Notes: generated by a model from the letters alone, not told the origin. Shown: positions 53,208 to 61,795, numbered from the stretch's first letter. The stretch: DNA of 64,000 bases from Blautia sp. (GCA_022769545.1 JALEJS010000034.1:62001-126000), one strand, 5' to 3'. Translations and numbers: made by a program.

Positions 53208-54827
53208 TTACAAAATTTCCCGGATCCGTTTCCGAAGCTTCAGAATCATGGCAGGCGATACCGATAATTCATCCACACCCATCCGCACAAATTCTTCGGT
53301 CAGCTGAAGATCCGCTCCCAGCTCTCCGCAGATTCCCACCCATTTTCCATGTCTGTGCGCACTGTCAACGGTCATTTTTATCATGCGCAGCACTGCCGGA
53401 TGACGGGCATCATAAAAATCATCCAGTTTTTCGTTCTGCCGGTCGATGGCAAGCGTGTACTGTGTCAGATCGTTCGTCCCGATACTGAAAAAATCCGTCA
53501 GCTGTGCCAGCTCCTCACTGATCATCACCGCTGCCGGTGTCTCGATCATGATCCCCTGCTCCGGAATCCGGTAAGGAATCCCGGAATCCTTCAGTTCCTG
53601 TCCCACAGATTCCACGATCTTATGGATTTTCTTTATCTCCTGGGTTGAAATGATCATCGGATACATGACCGCCAGATTTCCGTATACGGCAGCGCGCATC
53701 AGCGCTCTGAGCTGAGTCCGGAAAATCTGCGGCTGCCTCAGGCAGATCCGGATGGCACGATATCCCATCGCCGGATTTTCCTCCTTCCCCAGCTGCAGAT
53801 ATTCTGCCTGCTTATCCGCACCGATATCCAGCGTTCGAATGATCACCTTTTTATCCGCCATCATCTGGAGCACCTGTCGGTATGCGGCAAACTGTTCCTC
53901 CTCAGAAGGAAGTGCCTGTCTTCCCAGGTACAGAAATTCACTGCGGAAAAGTCCGATCCCTTCCGCATCATTCTCAAGAACATGTCCCATATCCGAGACA
54001 TTTCCAATGTTGGCATACAGATGGACGCATCTGCCGGAGCGGGTCACCGTTGCTTTTCCTCTCAGGCAGTTCAGCAGCATTTCCTGTTCCCGTTCCTCCC
54101 GGATCCGTGCCTCTGCCTGGCGGCACTGTTCCGGAGACGGATTCAGAATCATCCGTCCCGTTCCTCCGTCCACGATCGCCGTCATACCATTTTTCAGCTG
54201 ATCCAACTCCATCGGGACACCCACCAGTGCGGGAATATTCATCATCCGGGCAAGAATTGCCGTGTGAGACTGTGAGGAGCCCTGTACCGTCGCAAAGGCA
54301 AGGATTTTATCCTTGTCCATCTGCACAGTCTCACTGGGCGTCAGATCATCCGCCACAATGATCACCGGACCGGAAATCACCGTTTTTTCACCGGCATTTC
54401 CCTGAAGGTTCTGCACCAGGCGATTGGAAACATCCCGGATATCTGCCGCACGGGCCTTCATATATTCATCGTCCATTCCGGCAAACATTTCCGAGAAATG
54501 ATCTCCGGTCAATGCTGCCGCAAATTCTGCGTTTACCATCTCATTCTCAATGATCCGGTGGATCGCATTCTGATAATCCTCATCCTCCAGAAGCATCTGA
54601 TGCACCTCGAAAATAGCCGCACGGGCCTCTCCCACTTCGGCTCTTGCCTTCTCATACAGTGCCTGCAGCTGTTCCCCGGACAGCTCCACCGCACGCTCCA
54701 GTCGTTCCAGCTCTGCCCCGGCATCCTGGATTTTTCTTCTTTTGACCACAAAATCCCTTTTGTCTATCACCAGAACCGGTCCCATCGCAGTCCCTTTACA
54801 GACGGATTTTCCTGTCAGCTCCATCAT
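53208..54827 (-). CDS. ptsI: PTS enzyme I (C-terminally short)
   Basis: 539-residue phosphoenolpyruvate-protein phosphotransferase. The phospho-His is in GSSQSHTAILAR, the PEP-binding barrel has LFRSEFLYLG, TLDIGADKQ, GTDLTQYTLAIDR, and the catalytic Cys in GICGELGAD. E. coli EI has 575 residues; this one stops about 30 short, just after the DELSVSPAMI helix, so the last helices are missing. AGGAGAGA lies before the ATG. No EII genes are in the window. Confidence 0.92.
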   Translation of the reverse strand: MMELTGKSVCKGTAMGPVLVIDKRDFVVKRRKIQDAGAELERLERAVELSGEQLQALYEKARAEVGEARAAIFEVHQMLLEDEDYQNAIHRIIENEMVNAEFAAALTGDHFSEMFAGMDDEYMKARAADIRDVSNRLVQNLQGNAGEKTVISGPVIIVADDLTPSETVQMDKDKILAFATVQGSSQSHTAILARMMNIPALVGVPMELDQLKNGMTAIVDGGTGRMILNPSPEQCRQAEARIREEREQEMLLNCLRGKATVTRSGRCVHLYANIGNVSDMGHVLENDAEGIGLFRSEFLYLGRQALPSEEEQFAAYRQVLQMMADKKVIIRTLDIGADKQAEYLQLGKEENPAMGYRAIRICLRQPQIFRTQLRALMRAAVYGNLAVMYPMIISTQEIKKIHKIVESVGQELKDSGIPYRIPEQGIMIETPAAVMISEELAQLTDFFSIGTNDLTQYTLAIDRQNEKLDDFYDARHPAVLRMIKMTVDSAHRHGKWVGICGELGADLQLTEEFVRMGVDELSVSPAMILKLRKRIREIL

Positions 54828-54878
54828 TTCTTATCTCTCCTGCAGTATTTTTTCAACTCTGATTCAATACCGGTGTCT

Positions 54879-55142
54879 TTACAGATTGGCTTCAAAAAAG
54901 GCCTGCAGCTCCCGGCACGCCGTTTCCTCATCCTCACCCTCGCAGGTTACCGTAACCTGGTCTTTGCATTTCACAGCCATTCCCATCACGGTCATCAGTC
55001 TTGTTGCATCTGCACTTTTCCCTCTGGCTGCAATGGTAATCCTGCTTTCGTATTTTCTGGCTTCCTTCGCCAGAAGGCCCGCCGGACGCGCATGAATTCC
55101 AAGCTGGTCTCTGATCTCATATACAAAACGTTTCATAGTCAT
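54879..55142 (-). CDS. Divergent HPr-family phosphocarrier lacking Ser46
   Basis: 87 residues. The phospho-His site LGIHARPAG is intact. Aligned to B. subtilis HPr without gaps, the regulatory Ser46 is replaced by Arg (DATRLMTVMG against NLKSIMGVMS), so HPr kinase could not phosphorylate it at that site. Either of two ATG codons (55142 or 55136) could start the gene; AAAGGAG lies before both. It lies 51 bases upstream of the EI gene. The pair looks like a second, specialised PTS relay rather than the main carbon-control HPr (inference). Confidence 0.88.
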   Translation of the reverse strand: MTMKRFVYEIRDQLGIHARPAGLLAKEARKYESRITIAARGKSADATRLMTVMGMAVKCKDQVTVTCEGEDEETACRELQAFFEANL

Positions 55143-55230
55143 ACAACTCCTTTATTTTTTCCGTTCAGGAGATAGTATGCCCCTTTTTTGTATCTTGATT
55201 CAATGCCGGAAAACATATGCCGGCTCACAT

Positions 55231-56076
55231 TCAGCACAGTCCATTCTTCCGGAATGCCCGCAGCAGCCCGTCCTCTGCCACTGCCGGGCAGACCTGATCC
55301 GCCAGCTCTTTCAGCTTCAGACTTCCGTTTCCCATACAGATTCCCACTCCGGCTGCCTGAAGCATTTCCAGGTCGTTCATACTGTCCCCGAATGCCACGG
55401 ACTGCGCCCTGGGAATTCCCAGATAATCGCATACCTTTCCGATGGCTGTGCCCTTATCAAACTCTTTTCCCATCACCTCACCGCTGTAAAACCCGAATTC
55501 ATTGGGATCCGTGATGCAAAAATAAAAATTCTCACCCAGAAGTGCCTTCGCCCGCACAAGTATTTCCCGGTCATCTGTCATTCCCACGATCTTATATACC
55601 GGCTGATCCAGATACCGGCTCATGGGCTGGATGTGCAGCGTCTCCTCCACTTCTGCACGCCATAACAGCATCTCCCGGTTTCTTCCGCGGTCCGGATTCT
55701 TCCGCAGATATTCCCGGAGCCCGCTTTCAATATAACTGCCGTCCTTGCATTCCACCGTGCAGAAAGCCCCCTGCTCCCGCAGCACCTGCAGAACCCGGTC
55801 CCGCATTCTGTGTGTCATAGGATGATCGTAAAGAATTTCCTGCCCGCAGAATATATATCCTCCGGAGCTGGCCGCCACACCGTCAAATTCATATTGCAGA
55901 AGCGGCCGCAGCATTTCCCGGTTCCGTCCGGTACACAAGAACACATAATTTCCCCGCTGTCTTGCTTCCGCTATGGCCTTCACAGCCGATTCCGGCGGCA
56001 CATTGCTCCCCGGCGGCGTCAGCGTACCGTCAATATCCAGAAAAATCACTCTTTTCTTTTGTTCAAAATCATTCAT
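55231..56076 (-). CDS. HAD-family hydrolase (Cof type)
   Basis: 281-residue cytoplasmic phosphatase. Motif I is FLDIDGTLTPP, motif IV is FGDSMNDLEMLQAAGV, with a Cof-type cap between. FDKGTAIGKVCDYLG precedes motif IV. No good ribosome site is seen right before the ATG; GGAAG lies about 13 bases away. It is 88 bases before the HPr gene and immediately after the RhuM gene (eight-base gap). Confidence 0.9.
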   Translation of the reverse strand: MNDFEQKKRVIFLDIDGTLTPPGSNVPPESAVKAIAEARQRGNYVFLCTGRNREMLRPLLQYEFDGVAASSGGYIFCGQEILYDHPMTHRMRDRVLQVLREQGAFCTVECKDGSYIESGLREYLRKNPDRGRNREMLLWRAEVEETLHIQPMSRYLDQPVYKIVGMTDDREILVRAKALLGENFYFCITDPNEFGFYSGEVMGKEFDKGTAIGKVCDYLGIPRAQSVAFGDSMNDLEMLQAAGVGICMGNGSLKLKELADQVCPAVAEDGLLRAFRKNGLC

Positions 56077-56084
56077 AGCATTCT

Positions 56085-57077
56085 TTATCTTCCAGGCAAC
56101 TCAGGTAATTCATCAAATATTATATCTGGTTCCTTTTTTCTTCTGTTTTCATCAAAAATACCATATTGTTTTATTGCCAGTTCATCTGCATATTTTTTTG
56201 TTACACTTCCGGCATTTTCCAACACATTCCTTCCCATAAACTGCAGAAAAGCATTAAGTTTTTCTTCCCAGTCTTTCATATACATTGGGATATGCTGTTT
56301 TGCCTGATCTTCTGCATAATCCAAATACATGGTAACAATTCTGTTAAGATTTGAAATTTCATCCTGCTTCAAATAATTTTTTGCTATGGTTACATCTGTT
56401 TTTCGTACTCTTGCTCCTTTAAATGCAGTCAACCCCATATTATCTTTTGATGCATCTGCTCGTTCTGCAATCAATTCCGCCGCTGTATGTCCATGTACTG
56501 AATAGTGTAGTTTGTTTTGAACTGTTTTAAAGAAAATGTCTGCCTGCCTGCTTTTAGGGTCATAATCTATCGAAGTTGCAAAAATATCTTTTATCTTTAA
56601 GTATACTCTTTTCTCGGAAGCCCTGATATCACGGATTCTCTCCAGTAATTCATCAAAATAGTCTTCTCCGAACTTTTTAGGATTTTTGAGACGTTCATCA
56701 TTCATGACAAATCCTTTTCTCATGTATTCTTCCAAAATAGAAGATGCCCAGTTTCGAAAATGCATGCCAATATTATTCCTGACGCGATATCCAATTGCCA
56801 AAATCATCTGTAAATTGTATATTTTTACCTCTCGCTGTACCTGTCTGCTCCCCTCTTTTTGAACTTGTAAGTAATTCTTACAAGTTGCTTCCTCCTGTAA
56901 TTCTCCATCCTTATATATATTTTTAATATGAAGCGTAATATTTTGTGGTGAGGTCTGATATAACTCTGCTATACTTTTTTGTGTCATCCATACAGATCCA
57001 TCATTAAAAAAGACATCTACCTTCGTATCTCCTTTTTCATTTTGATATATTAAAATATTTCCTTCAACATGATCCAT
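56085..57077 (-). CDS. RhuM-family protein
   Basis: 330 residues from MDHVEGNILIYQNEKGD. RhuM signatures are visible: VWMTQKSIAELYQTSPQNITLHIKNIY is an N-terminal HTH-like segment, YNLQMILAIGYRVRNNIGMHFRNWA is the family core, and KRVYLKIKDIFATSIDYD and the TAFKGARVRKTDV repeat follow. RhuM proteins occur beside restriction systems and mobile DNA and their role is unclear. The start at 57077 has GGAGG 11 bases upstream; two more distal ATGs lack a site and one sits on a TATAAT. Strongly AT-rich compared with neighbours. Confidence 0.85.
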   Translation of the reverse strand: MDHVEGNILIYQNEKGDTKVDVFFNDGSVWMTQKSIAELYQTSPQNITLHIKNIYKDGELQEEATCKNYLQVQKEGSRQVQREVKIYNLQMILAIGYRVRNNIGMHFRNWASSILEEYMRKGFVMNDERLKNPKKFGEDYFDELLERIRDIRASEKRVYLKIKDIFATSIDYDPKSRQADIFFKTVQNKLHYSVHGHTAAELIAERADASKDNMGLTAFKGARVRKTDVTIAKNYLKQDEISNLNRIVTMYLDYAEDQAKQHIPMYMKDWEEKLNAFLQFMGRNVLENAGSVTKKYADELAIKQYGIFDENRRKKEPDIIFDELPELPGR

Positions 57078-57120
57078 ATTATTGGGTTCCTCCATAATAT
57101 TTGTATATGTCTGATTGCTC

Positions 57121-57126
57121 ATTATA
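57121..57126 (-). promoter_or_regulatory. -10-like element before RhuM
   Basis: TATAAT on the minus strand, with GAGTTG as a weak -35 at 17 bases. It overlaps an alternative ATG of the RhuM frame, which favours the downstream start. Confidence 0.4.
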
Positions 57127-57187
57127 TAGTGATATTTGTCGGGCAACTCATATTATACATACAAATTCACCAAAAATCTTTGTCCTT

Positions 57188-58195
57188 TCAGAACTGATAG
57201 TATAATTCCACATCCACTAATCTATTATTTATAATTCTTTCGATATCCTCATCTTTGTGTACAATGCAGCCTTTTATCAACGTATCACTTGCTCCGGTAA
57301 TTTGTTTAATTATAGAGTCATTCAGACCAGCTTTTAAAAGCTGGCTTATTCCATATTTTATAATACTGGTAACGCTCGTACTTTCAATCAATTGTGAAAG
57401 TGTATCGGAAATACCTGATGCTGATGTGGTTTCTCCCCATTCTTCTCCTTGTGCATTCGTAAAAAGAAATCCCTTCTTATTCCGAATTTTATTTTTTTCC
57501 AAAAAATCTTTCATTCGTTTCATCTGTATCCCCATATTGATTGGCAAACGAATTTCAAATCCACCTACCGTAATCGTATTTCGTATACTGTTATATTGAT
57601 CTATTTTTATTTTTCGTAATTCACGATATGTAAAACCATAAATGAGCATCAATTTCAGTCCTAACGCTACCATAGCCTTTCGAAATGCAGTTTCATCAAC
57701 TTCCTTTTTTTCGATATCACCATACCATTTTCCATCATCTTCAAGTTGAGCATCTGCCCATTTTAATACCTTTTCAGCCTCACTTCGTCCTATTCCTTCC
57801 AATTCTATGGTTCCCTGCAATTGATTACACTCATTGATGTATGACATCATCTGCTTCATATATGTATTTTCACGCAATTTATTATATGAAATAGCCTCAA
57901 AAAGGCCAGGATTATCTATATCTGTATTTTTACGAATATAATCAAAAAAAATCCCTATCACTGTCACATATTTCTTTGCTGCATTTTTTCTCTTATAAAT
58001 CCCTCTTTCTTCCACATTATAGATCAAACTGTCCAACAAAAATTTGACATCCAATCCTTGAAGTAAAAACCTGATATTCGCATCGGACAATGAATTTTTC
58101 CATTGTTTTTCTAAATACACAGAAAAATTCCATACATCATTTTTATAGTCCGGGTACTTGCCCGAAAATTCTTCCACGATTTTTACATAATCCAT
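57188..58195 (-). CDS. Tyrosine-recombinase-like protein with catalytic residues lost
   Basis: 335 residues from MDYVKIVEEFSGKYPD. An N-terminal helical core-binding-like domain is followed by a region whose spacing follows tyrosine recombinases: YGFTYRELRKIKIDQ (integrase box I, usually TGLRxSEL), TSIIKYGISQLLKAG (usual HxLRH) and IKQITGASDTLIKGCIVHKD (usual LGHSS..T..Y). In each, the catalytic residue is changed: Arg to Thr, His to Ser or Thr, Arg to Lys, His to Ala, and the Tyr to Cys. Its own promoter is at 58284-58312; GGAGGG precedes the ATG. Very AT-rich, hence probably acquired. Confidence 0.7.
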   Translation of the reverse strand: MDYVKIVEEFSGKYPDYKNDVWNFSVYLEKQWKNSLSDANIRFLLQGLDVKFLLDSLIYNVEERGIYKRKNAAKKYVTVIGIFFDYIRKNTDIDNPGLFEAISYNKLRENTYMKQMMSYINECNQLQGTIELEGIGRSEAEKVLKWADAQLEDDGKWYGDIEKKEVDETAFRKAMVALGLKLMLIYGFTYRELRKIKIDQYNSIRNTITVGGFEIRLPINMGIQMKRMKDFLEKNKIRNKKGFLFTNAQGEEWGETTSASGISDTLSQLIESTSVTSIIKYGISQLLKAGLNDSIIKQITGASDTLIKGCIVHKDEDIERIINNRLVDVELYYQF

Positions 58196-58283
58196 TATCC
58201 GCCCTCCACACGCCCAATACATTCAATAAAATCCGTAAAATATTTTCAATGTTTTCTGCAATTAATTGAACTAATCTGTTCTA

Positions 58284-58312
58284 TTTATATCATGCAATAC
58301 ACAAATAATCAA
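58284..58312 (-). promoter_or_regulatory. Promoter of the recombinase-like gene
   Basis: TTGATT (58312-58307) and TATAAA (58289-58284) on the minus strand with 17 bases between. A CAATTAATTG palindrome lies just downstream at 58259-58268. Confidence 0.6.
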
Positions 58313-58325
58313 CATATTTTAAAGA

Positions 58326-58346
58326 CGAAGAGCTTCATGCTCTTCG
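58326..58346 (-). terminator. Hairpin overlapping the spmA stop codon
   Basis: CGAAGAGC and GCTCTTCG pair perfectly with a five-base loop, and the spmA TGA stop lies in and next to the loop. A weak T-run (CTTTAAAAT) follows. It would separate spmA from the downstream block. Confidence 0.55.
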
Positions 58347-58913
58347 CCTTATTCGATCCATGATCTTACAGAACACTACTGCTGCCATCGTGCTTACAGT
58401 CGTAGCCAGCAATGCCGGCCCGACGATCGACGCCGGATCCGCACTCCCGTACTGTGCCCGATAGGCGATAATATTGATAGGGATCAGCTGCAGAGAAGAT
58501 ACATTGAGAATCAGAAATGTACACATAGAACGGCTCGCTGTCTCATTCCTGTTTATTCTGTCCAGTTCCCGGAAGGCCTTCAGACCGGATGCCGTACTGG
58601 CCCATCCCAGGCCCAGCATATTGGACAGAAAATTCAGAGAAATATACTTTCTGGCCAGCGGCTCCCTTTCCAGCTCCGGAAAAAGAAATTTCATAAGTGG
58701 CTGCATACGCCGCGCCAGCACGTCCACCAGTCCGCACGCTTCCGCAATTCTCATGATGCCGGTCCACATCGCTGTGATTCCCGCCATCGCAATACACAGC
58801 TCCACGGCTTCTCCGGAAGACGTAACCGCTGCTTTCGTCACCGCACCCAGATTTCCGGTACATGTTCCGTACAAAATTCCCACCAGTATCATCCCCGCCC
58901 ACAGATATGTCAT
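58335..58913 (-). CDS. spmA: Spore maturation protein A
   Basis: 192-residue membrane protein of the SpmA type. It starts MTYLWAGMILVGILYGTCTGN and has EAVELCIAMAGITAMWTGIMRIAE, RKYISLNFLSNMLGLGWASTASGLKA, and FLILNVSSLQLIPINIIAYR. Its usual partner spmB is 8.2 kb downstream in the same orientation instead of adjacent. The upstream region has a CGTTAAGTAACG dyad (58963-58974) but I could not fix a promoter. Role in spore core dehydration is by analogy with Bacillus. Confidence 0.93.
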   Translation of the reverse strand: MTYLWAGMILVGILYGTCTGNLGAVTKAAVTSSGEAVELCIAMAGITAMWTGIMRIAEACGLVDVLARRMQPLMKFLFPELEREPLARKYISLNFLSNMLGLGWASTASGLKAFRELDRINRNETASRSMCTFLILNVSSLQLIPINIIAYRAQYGSADPASIVGPALLATTVSTMAAVVFCKIMDRIRRRA

Positions 58914-58995
58914 GGTAAAATCCTTTTTCTTTTATCCTATGAAATCCCTGCCACGATATATGCGTTAAGTAACGTGTCAATAACGAGATGAAAAA

Positions 58996-59041
58996 ACAAA
59001 GCGGAAGAGGGAATTTCTTACCGTTCCCTCTTCCGCTTTGT
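58996..59041 (-). terminator. Strong terminator of the GH32 gene
   Basis: An 18-bp perfect stem: ACAAAGCGGAAGAGGGAA (58996-59013) and its complement (59024-59041), then TTTTTTC on the minus strand. Confidence 0.93.
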
Positions 59042-59081
59042 AAAGCTTTTAAAATTTCCTTTGTAAAGCAATTAAAATTTC
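59037..59081. repeat. 22-bp tandem repeat at the end of the GH32 gene
   Basis: TTTGTAAAGC and following bases occur at 59037-59058 and 59060-59081 with two mismatches in 22. The second copy carries the last codons (K-F) and stop of the GH32 gene, so the end of the gene was duplicated. Confidence 0.6.
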
Positions 59082-60553
59082 AGTTCATATTTTTCCACAT
59101 CCATCTGCGCGGTTCCTTGTGCACGGAATATGATCTTCTGCGCTTCCAGCGGGGTAAACAGTACTGCTGTTCCAGTCGTTTCTCCGCCGTTCACGAAGAT
59201 TTCCAGGCTGTAACGATCCATAACGAACCGAAGCTCCAGCTGTCCGTTCTTTGGCTCTGCCGGAATATCTCTGCTGTGCACGATATCGTACAGATATCCG
59301 GAAAAGCTTCGGTCTATATGCAGAAGTCCCTTTGCCGGCATAAAGCTTACCGATGTGTGATACTCTTCATTTGCAGCAACAAGGATATCCAGGCATTCCA
59401 GCTCAGAGAATTCCCGCACCGTTATGGTCATATCCAGAATTCTTCCTTCCACACCGTCCAGCATGAGATCCTGGTCTTTTACCGTAACGTTTTCGTGCAG
59501 CACTCTTTCTCCACGATAATTTTCAAGTTCCCGGACAGGAGTCTGAATCAGCCTTCCATCCCGGATGTGCAGTTCCCTCGGCATGGTCATCTGGCCAAAA
59601 TATTTTGCGCCATCGGGCACAAATTTGGAATTCGGCCAGGACTGCATCCATCCGATCATCACTCTACGCCCGTCCGGCGTCAAAAGGCTCTGCGGCGCAT
59701 AGAAATCAATGCCATCGTCGATCTGCTGCATGGTTTCCTGTTCAAACCGGCAACGCTCTTTGTCATAGCCTCCGATCATTGCCAGTGTGGTATGTCCCAC
59801 ATGGTATTCCTTCTCTTTCGGGATCATCGCCATCGGACTGACCATCAGTACTTTTTTTCCGTCCAGTTCAAAGAAATCCGGGCACTCCCACATACCGCCC
59901 AGCTGTTTGCTGCTCTCGGCAAGAATCCCGCAGAATTCCCAGTTCAGAGCATCTGCACTTTTATACAGCGCGATCAGGCCGTTTCCATCCTGCTTCATGC
60001 CAGCTACAACGGTATAAAACGTGCCATCCTCTTCCTGCCACATTTTCGGATCCCGGAAGTCTACGGTACTGCAGCCCTCCGGCAGTGTCTCCGGCTGAAT
60101 CACCGGATTGCCTTCATACTTCTCATAATTCACACCATCACCAAAAGCCAGGCACTGTGTCTGTCTGCCGTCTTTTCCTTCCGGTGCATCCGGAATGGTC
60201 TGCACACCGGTGTACAGCAGCAGATGTCTGCCGTCCGCCAGCTCCAGCGCACTTCCGGAGAAGCATCCGAAATTGTCATACGTCTGATCCGGTGCCATCG
60301 CCGCCGGCAGACGCTCCCAGGATAACAGATCCTTACTTTTCGCATGACCCCAGTGCATGGGTCCCCACAAATTGGAATATGGATGATACTGATGAAACAG
60401 ATGATACTCTCCTTTATAATAAGAGAGCCCATTTGGATCGTTGATCCATCCGCATCCACCGGTCAAATGAAATGCAGGACGCTCTGTCTCCTGAATCTGA
60501 CGGAGTTTCTCCGCTTCAAATTCCCGCGCCTTCTCTAATAATTCACTGGTCAT
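59072..60553 (-). CDS. GH32 sucrose/fructan hydrolase (sucrose-6-phosphate hydrolase type)
   Basis: 493 residues, cytoplasmic (no signal peptide). The catalytic motifs are present: GWINDPNG (nucleophile Asp), FRDPK (transition-state Asp) and WECPD (acid-base Glu), followed by a C-terminal beta-sandwich (LEIFVNGGETTGTAVLF). It hydrolyses sucrose, sucrose-6-phosphate or short fructans. It is 15 bases after the LacI gene and downstream of an ABC importer in the same direction, which suggests import of unphosphorylated sugar. Confidence 0.93.
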   Translation of the reverse strand: MTSELLEKAREFEAEKLRQIQETERPAFHLTGGCGWINDPNGLSYYKGEYHLFHQYHPYSNLWGPMHWGHAKSKDLLSWERLPAAMAPDQTYDNFGCFSGSALELADGRHLLLYTGVQTIPDAPEGKDGRQTQCLAFGDGVNYEKYEGNPVIQPETLPEGCSTVDFRDPKMWQEEDGTFYTVVAGMKQDGNGLIALYKSADALNWEFCGILAESSKQLGGMWECPDFFELDGKKVLMVSPMAMIPKEKEYHVGHTTLAMIGGYDKERCRFEQETMQQIDDGIDFYAPQSLLTPDGRRVMIGWMQSWPNSKFVPDGAKYFGQMTMPRELHIRDGRLIQTPVRELENYRGERVLHENVTVKDQDLMLDGVEGRILDMTITVREFSELECLDILVAANEEYHTSVSFMPAKGLLHIDRSFSGYLYDIVHSRDIPAEPKNGQLELRFVMDRYSLEIFVNGGETTGTAVLFTPLEAQKIIFRAQGTAQMDVEKYELKF

Positions 60554-60568
60554 ATAAAAATCCTGCCT

Positions 60569-61561
60569 TTATCTGTTAAAACTTTTTGTCGATTCTCCCT
60601 GCCGAAAAGTCACATCCAGTTCTATATTTTTCAGCTCCGGGGTTTTTCCGTTAATCCGTTCGATCAGCACATCTACACAGGTAGATGCCAGCTCCTCGAT
60701 CGGCTGCACAATCGTAGACAGACTGGGGTAGGGCAGTTTGCTGACAAACGTCCCGTCATACCCCACCACTTTGAAATCCACCGGATACCGTCTTCCCTTG
60801 GCCTGAAGTGCCCGGATCAATGTCACAGCCATGATATCCGTGGCAAAGTAACCGTCCACATCCGGATAATTTTCCGCGATCTCTCTGGCCGCCTGGTCAT
60901 AGTCCGCGTACTCAAAGCCATTCCATTTCGAAAGGTAATTGTAGCATGGTATGCCGTTCTTTGCCATGATTTTCTCAAACACCTCGTGTCGGGCATTGGA
61001 TGGCGTAGATACTCTTCGCACACCGGTGCACTGCAGAACGCTTCTGCAGCCAGCCTGTATCAGTGCCTCTGCCGCAAGCCTTCCGCCTTTTTCATGATTC
61101 ACCGCCACACAGGGAATGTGCTCTCCCAATGTCCGGTCCAGTGCCACGATCGGCCGGTCCAGACTGCTGTACTGCGCGATATCCAACGTATGCACACCGG
61201 TGATGATCCCGTCTACTCTCTGCTGCCGCAGAAGATCCAGATAATGCGCCTCATAATTCTGCTCTCTCCAGGTATTACAGATCATACTCTGATACCCATG
61301 GCGGAACAATGCAATCTCTGCCGCATTGATAAATTCCGCAAAATACGGATGTGAAACCTCCGGTACAATAATGGCCACGATCCCGCTTTTTCTGTGATAC
61401 AGATTTCTGGCCATCTCGTTGGGGGTATAGTTTAATTCCTTAATCGCACGAAGAATCTTATCTCTTGTTTCTTCTTTTACATAACCGCTCCCGTTCAAGA
61501 CCCGGGAAACGGTTGCCGCTCCTACATGAGCATGCCGTGCAACATCCTGAATCGTTGTCAT
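60569..61561 (-). CDS. LacI-family regulator of the sucrose/fructan locus
   Basis: 330 residues starting MTTIQDVARHAHVGAATVSRVLNGSGYV, a LacI HTH and hinge, and an effector domain with DGIITGVHTLDI and DGYFATDIMAVTLIRAL. Its position between the permeases and GH32 suggests a ScrR-like role. AGAGGTGTG precedes the ATG. A TGTGACA-N10-TGTCACA dyad lies 40-62 bases upstream. Confidence 0.92.
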   Translation of the reverse strand: MTTIQDVARHAHVGAATVSRVLNGSGYVKEETRDKILRAIKELNYTPNEMARNLYHRKSGIVAIIVPEVSHPYFAEFINAAEIALFRHGYQSMICNTWREQNYEAHYLDLLRQQRVDGIITGVHTLDIAQYSSLDRPIVALDRTLGEHIPCVAVNHEKGGRLAAEALIQAGCRSVLQCTGVRRVSTPSNARHEVFEKIMAKNGIPCYNYLSKWNGFEYADYDQAAREIAENYPDVDGYFATDIMAVTLIRALQAKGRRYPVDFKVVGYDGTFVSKLPYPSLSTIVQPIEELASTCVDVLIERINGKTPELKNIELDVTFRQGESTKSFNR

Positions 61562-61599
61562 AGCACACCTCTTTCTATTGCAAAAAACCGTATTTCCTT

Positions 61600-61623
61600 T
61601 GTGACAAAGTCTCTCCTGTCACA
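61600..61623. promoter_or_regulatory. Inverted repeat upstream of the sucrose LacI gene
   Basis: TGTGACA (61600-61606) and TGTCACA (61617-61623) form a perfect 7-bp inverted repeat separated by ten bases. A candidate operator, though wider than the usual LacI spacing. A second repeat TGGTAAG/CTTACCA lies at 61667-61696. Confidence 0.45.
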
Positions 61624-61767
61624 GAACCTCTGTTTCCCAAAGAGGCTTTCTTCTCATTGACATATATGGTAAGAGCCTCACATGGAACCCTTACCACATA
61701 CCATTTTATCACAATATTTTCCAGGAAACAACGTATCCTTTGCCGCAGAAGCTTCCCATTGTCTGCC

Positions 61768-61795
61768 CGGTCTGACAGCCGGGGCCGTCAGACCG
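61768..61795 (-). terminator. Hairpin after the permease gene
   Basis: CGGTCTGAC and GTCAGACCG pair perfectly around ten bases, just past the permease stop at 61808. The minus-strand 3' side has no U-run; TTTTT follows on the plus strand. Probably an mRNA-stabilising structure or weak terminator. Confidence 0.45.

Noticed and set aside
56085..58334. Attachment-site repeats flanking the AT-rich island
   Set aside because: No matching direct repeats were recognised by eye at the two edges; a short or diverged pair cannot be excluded.
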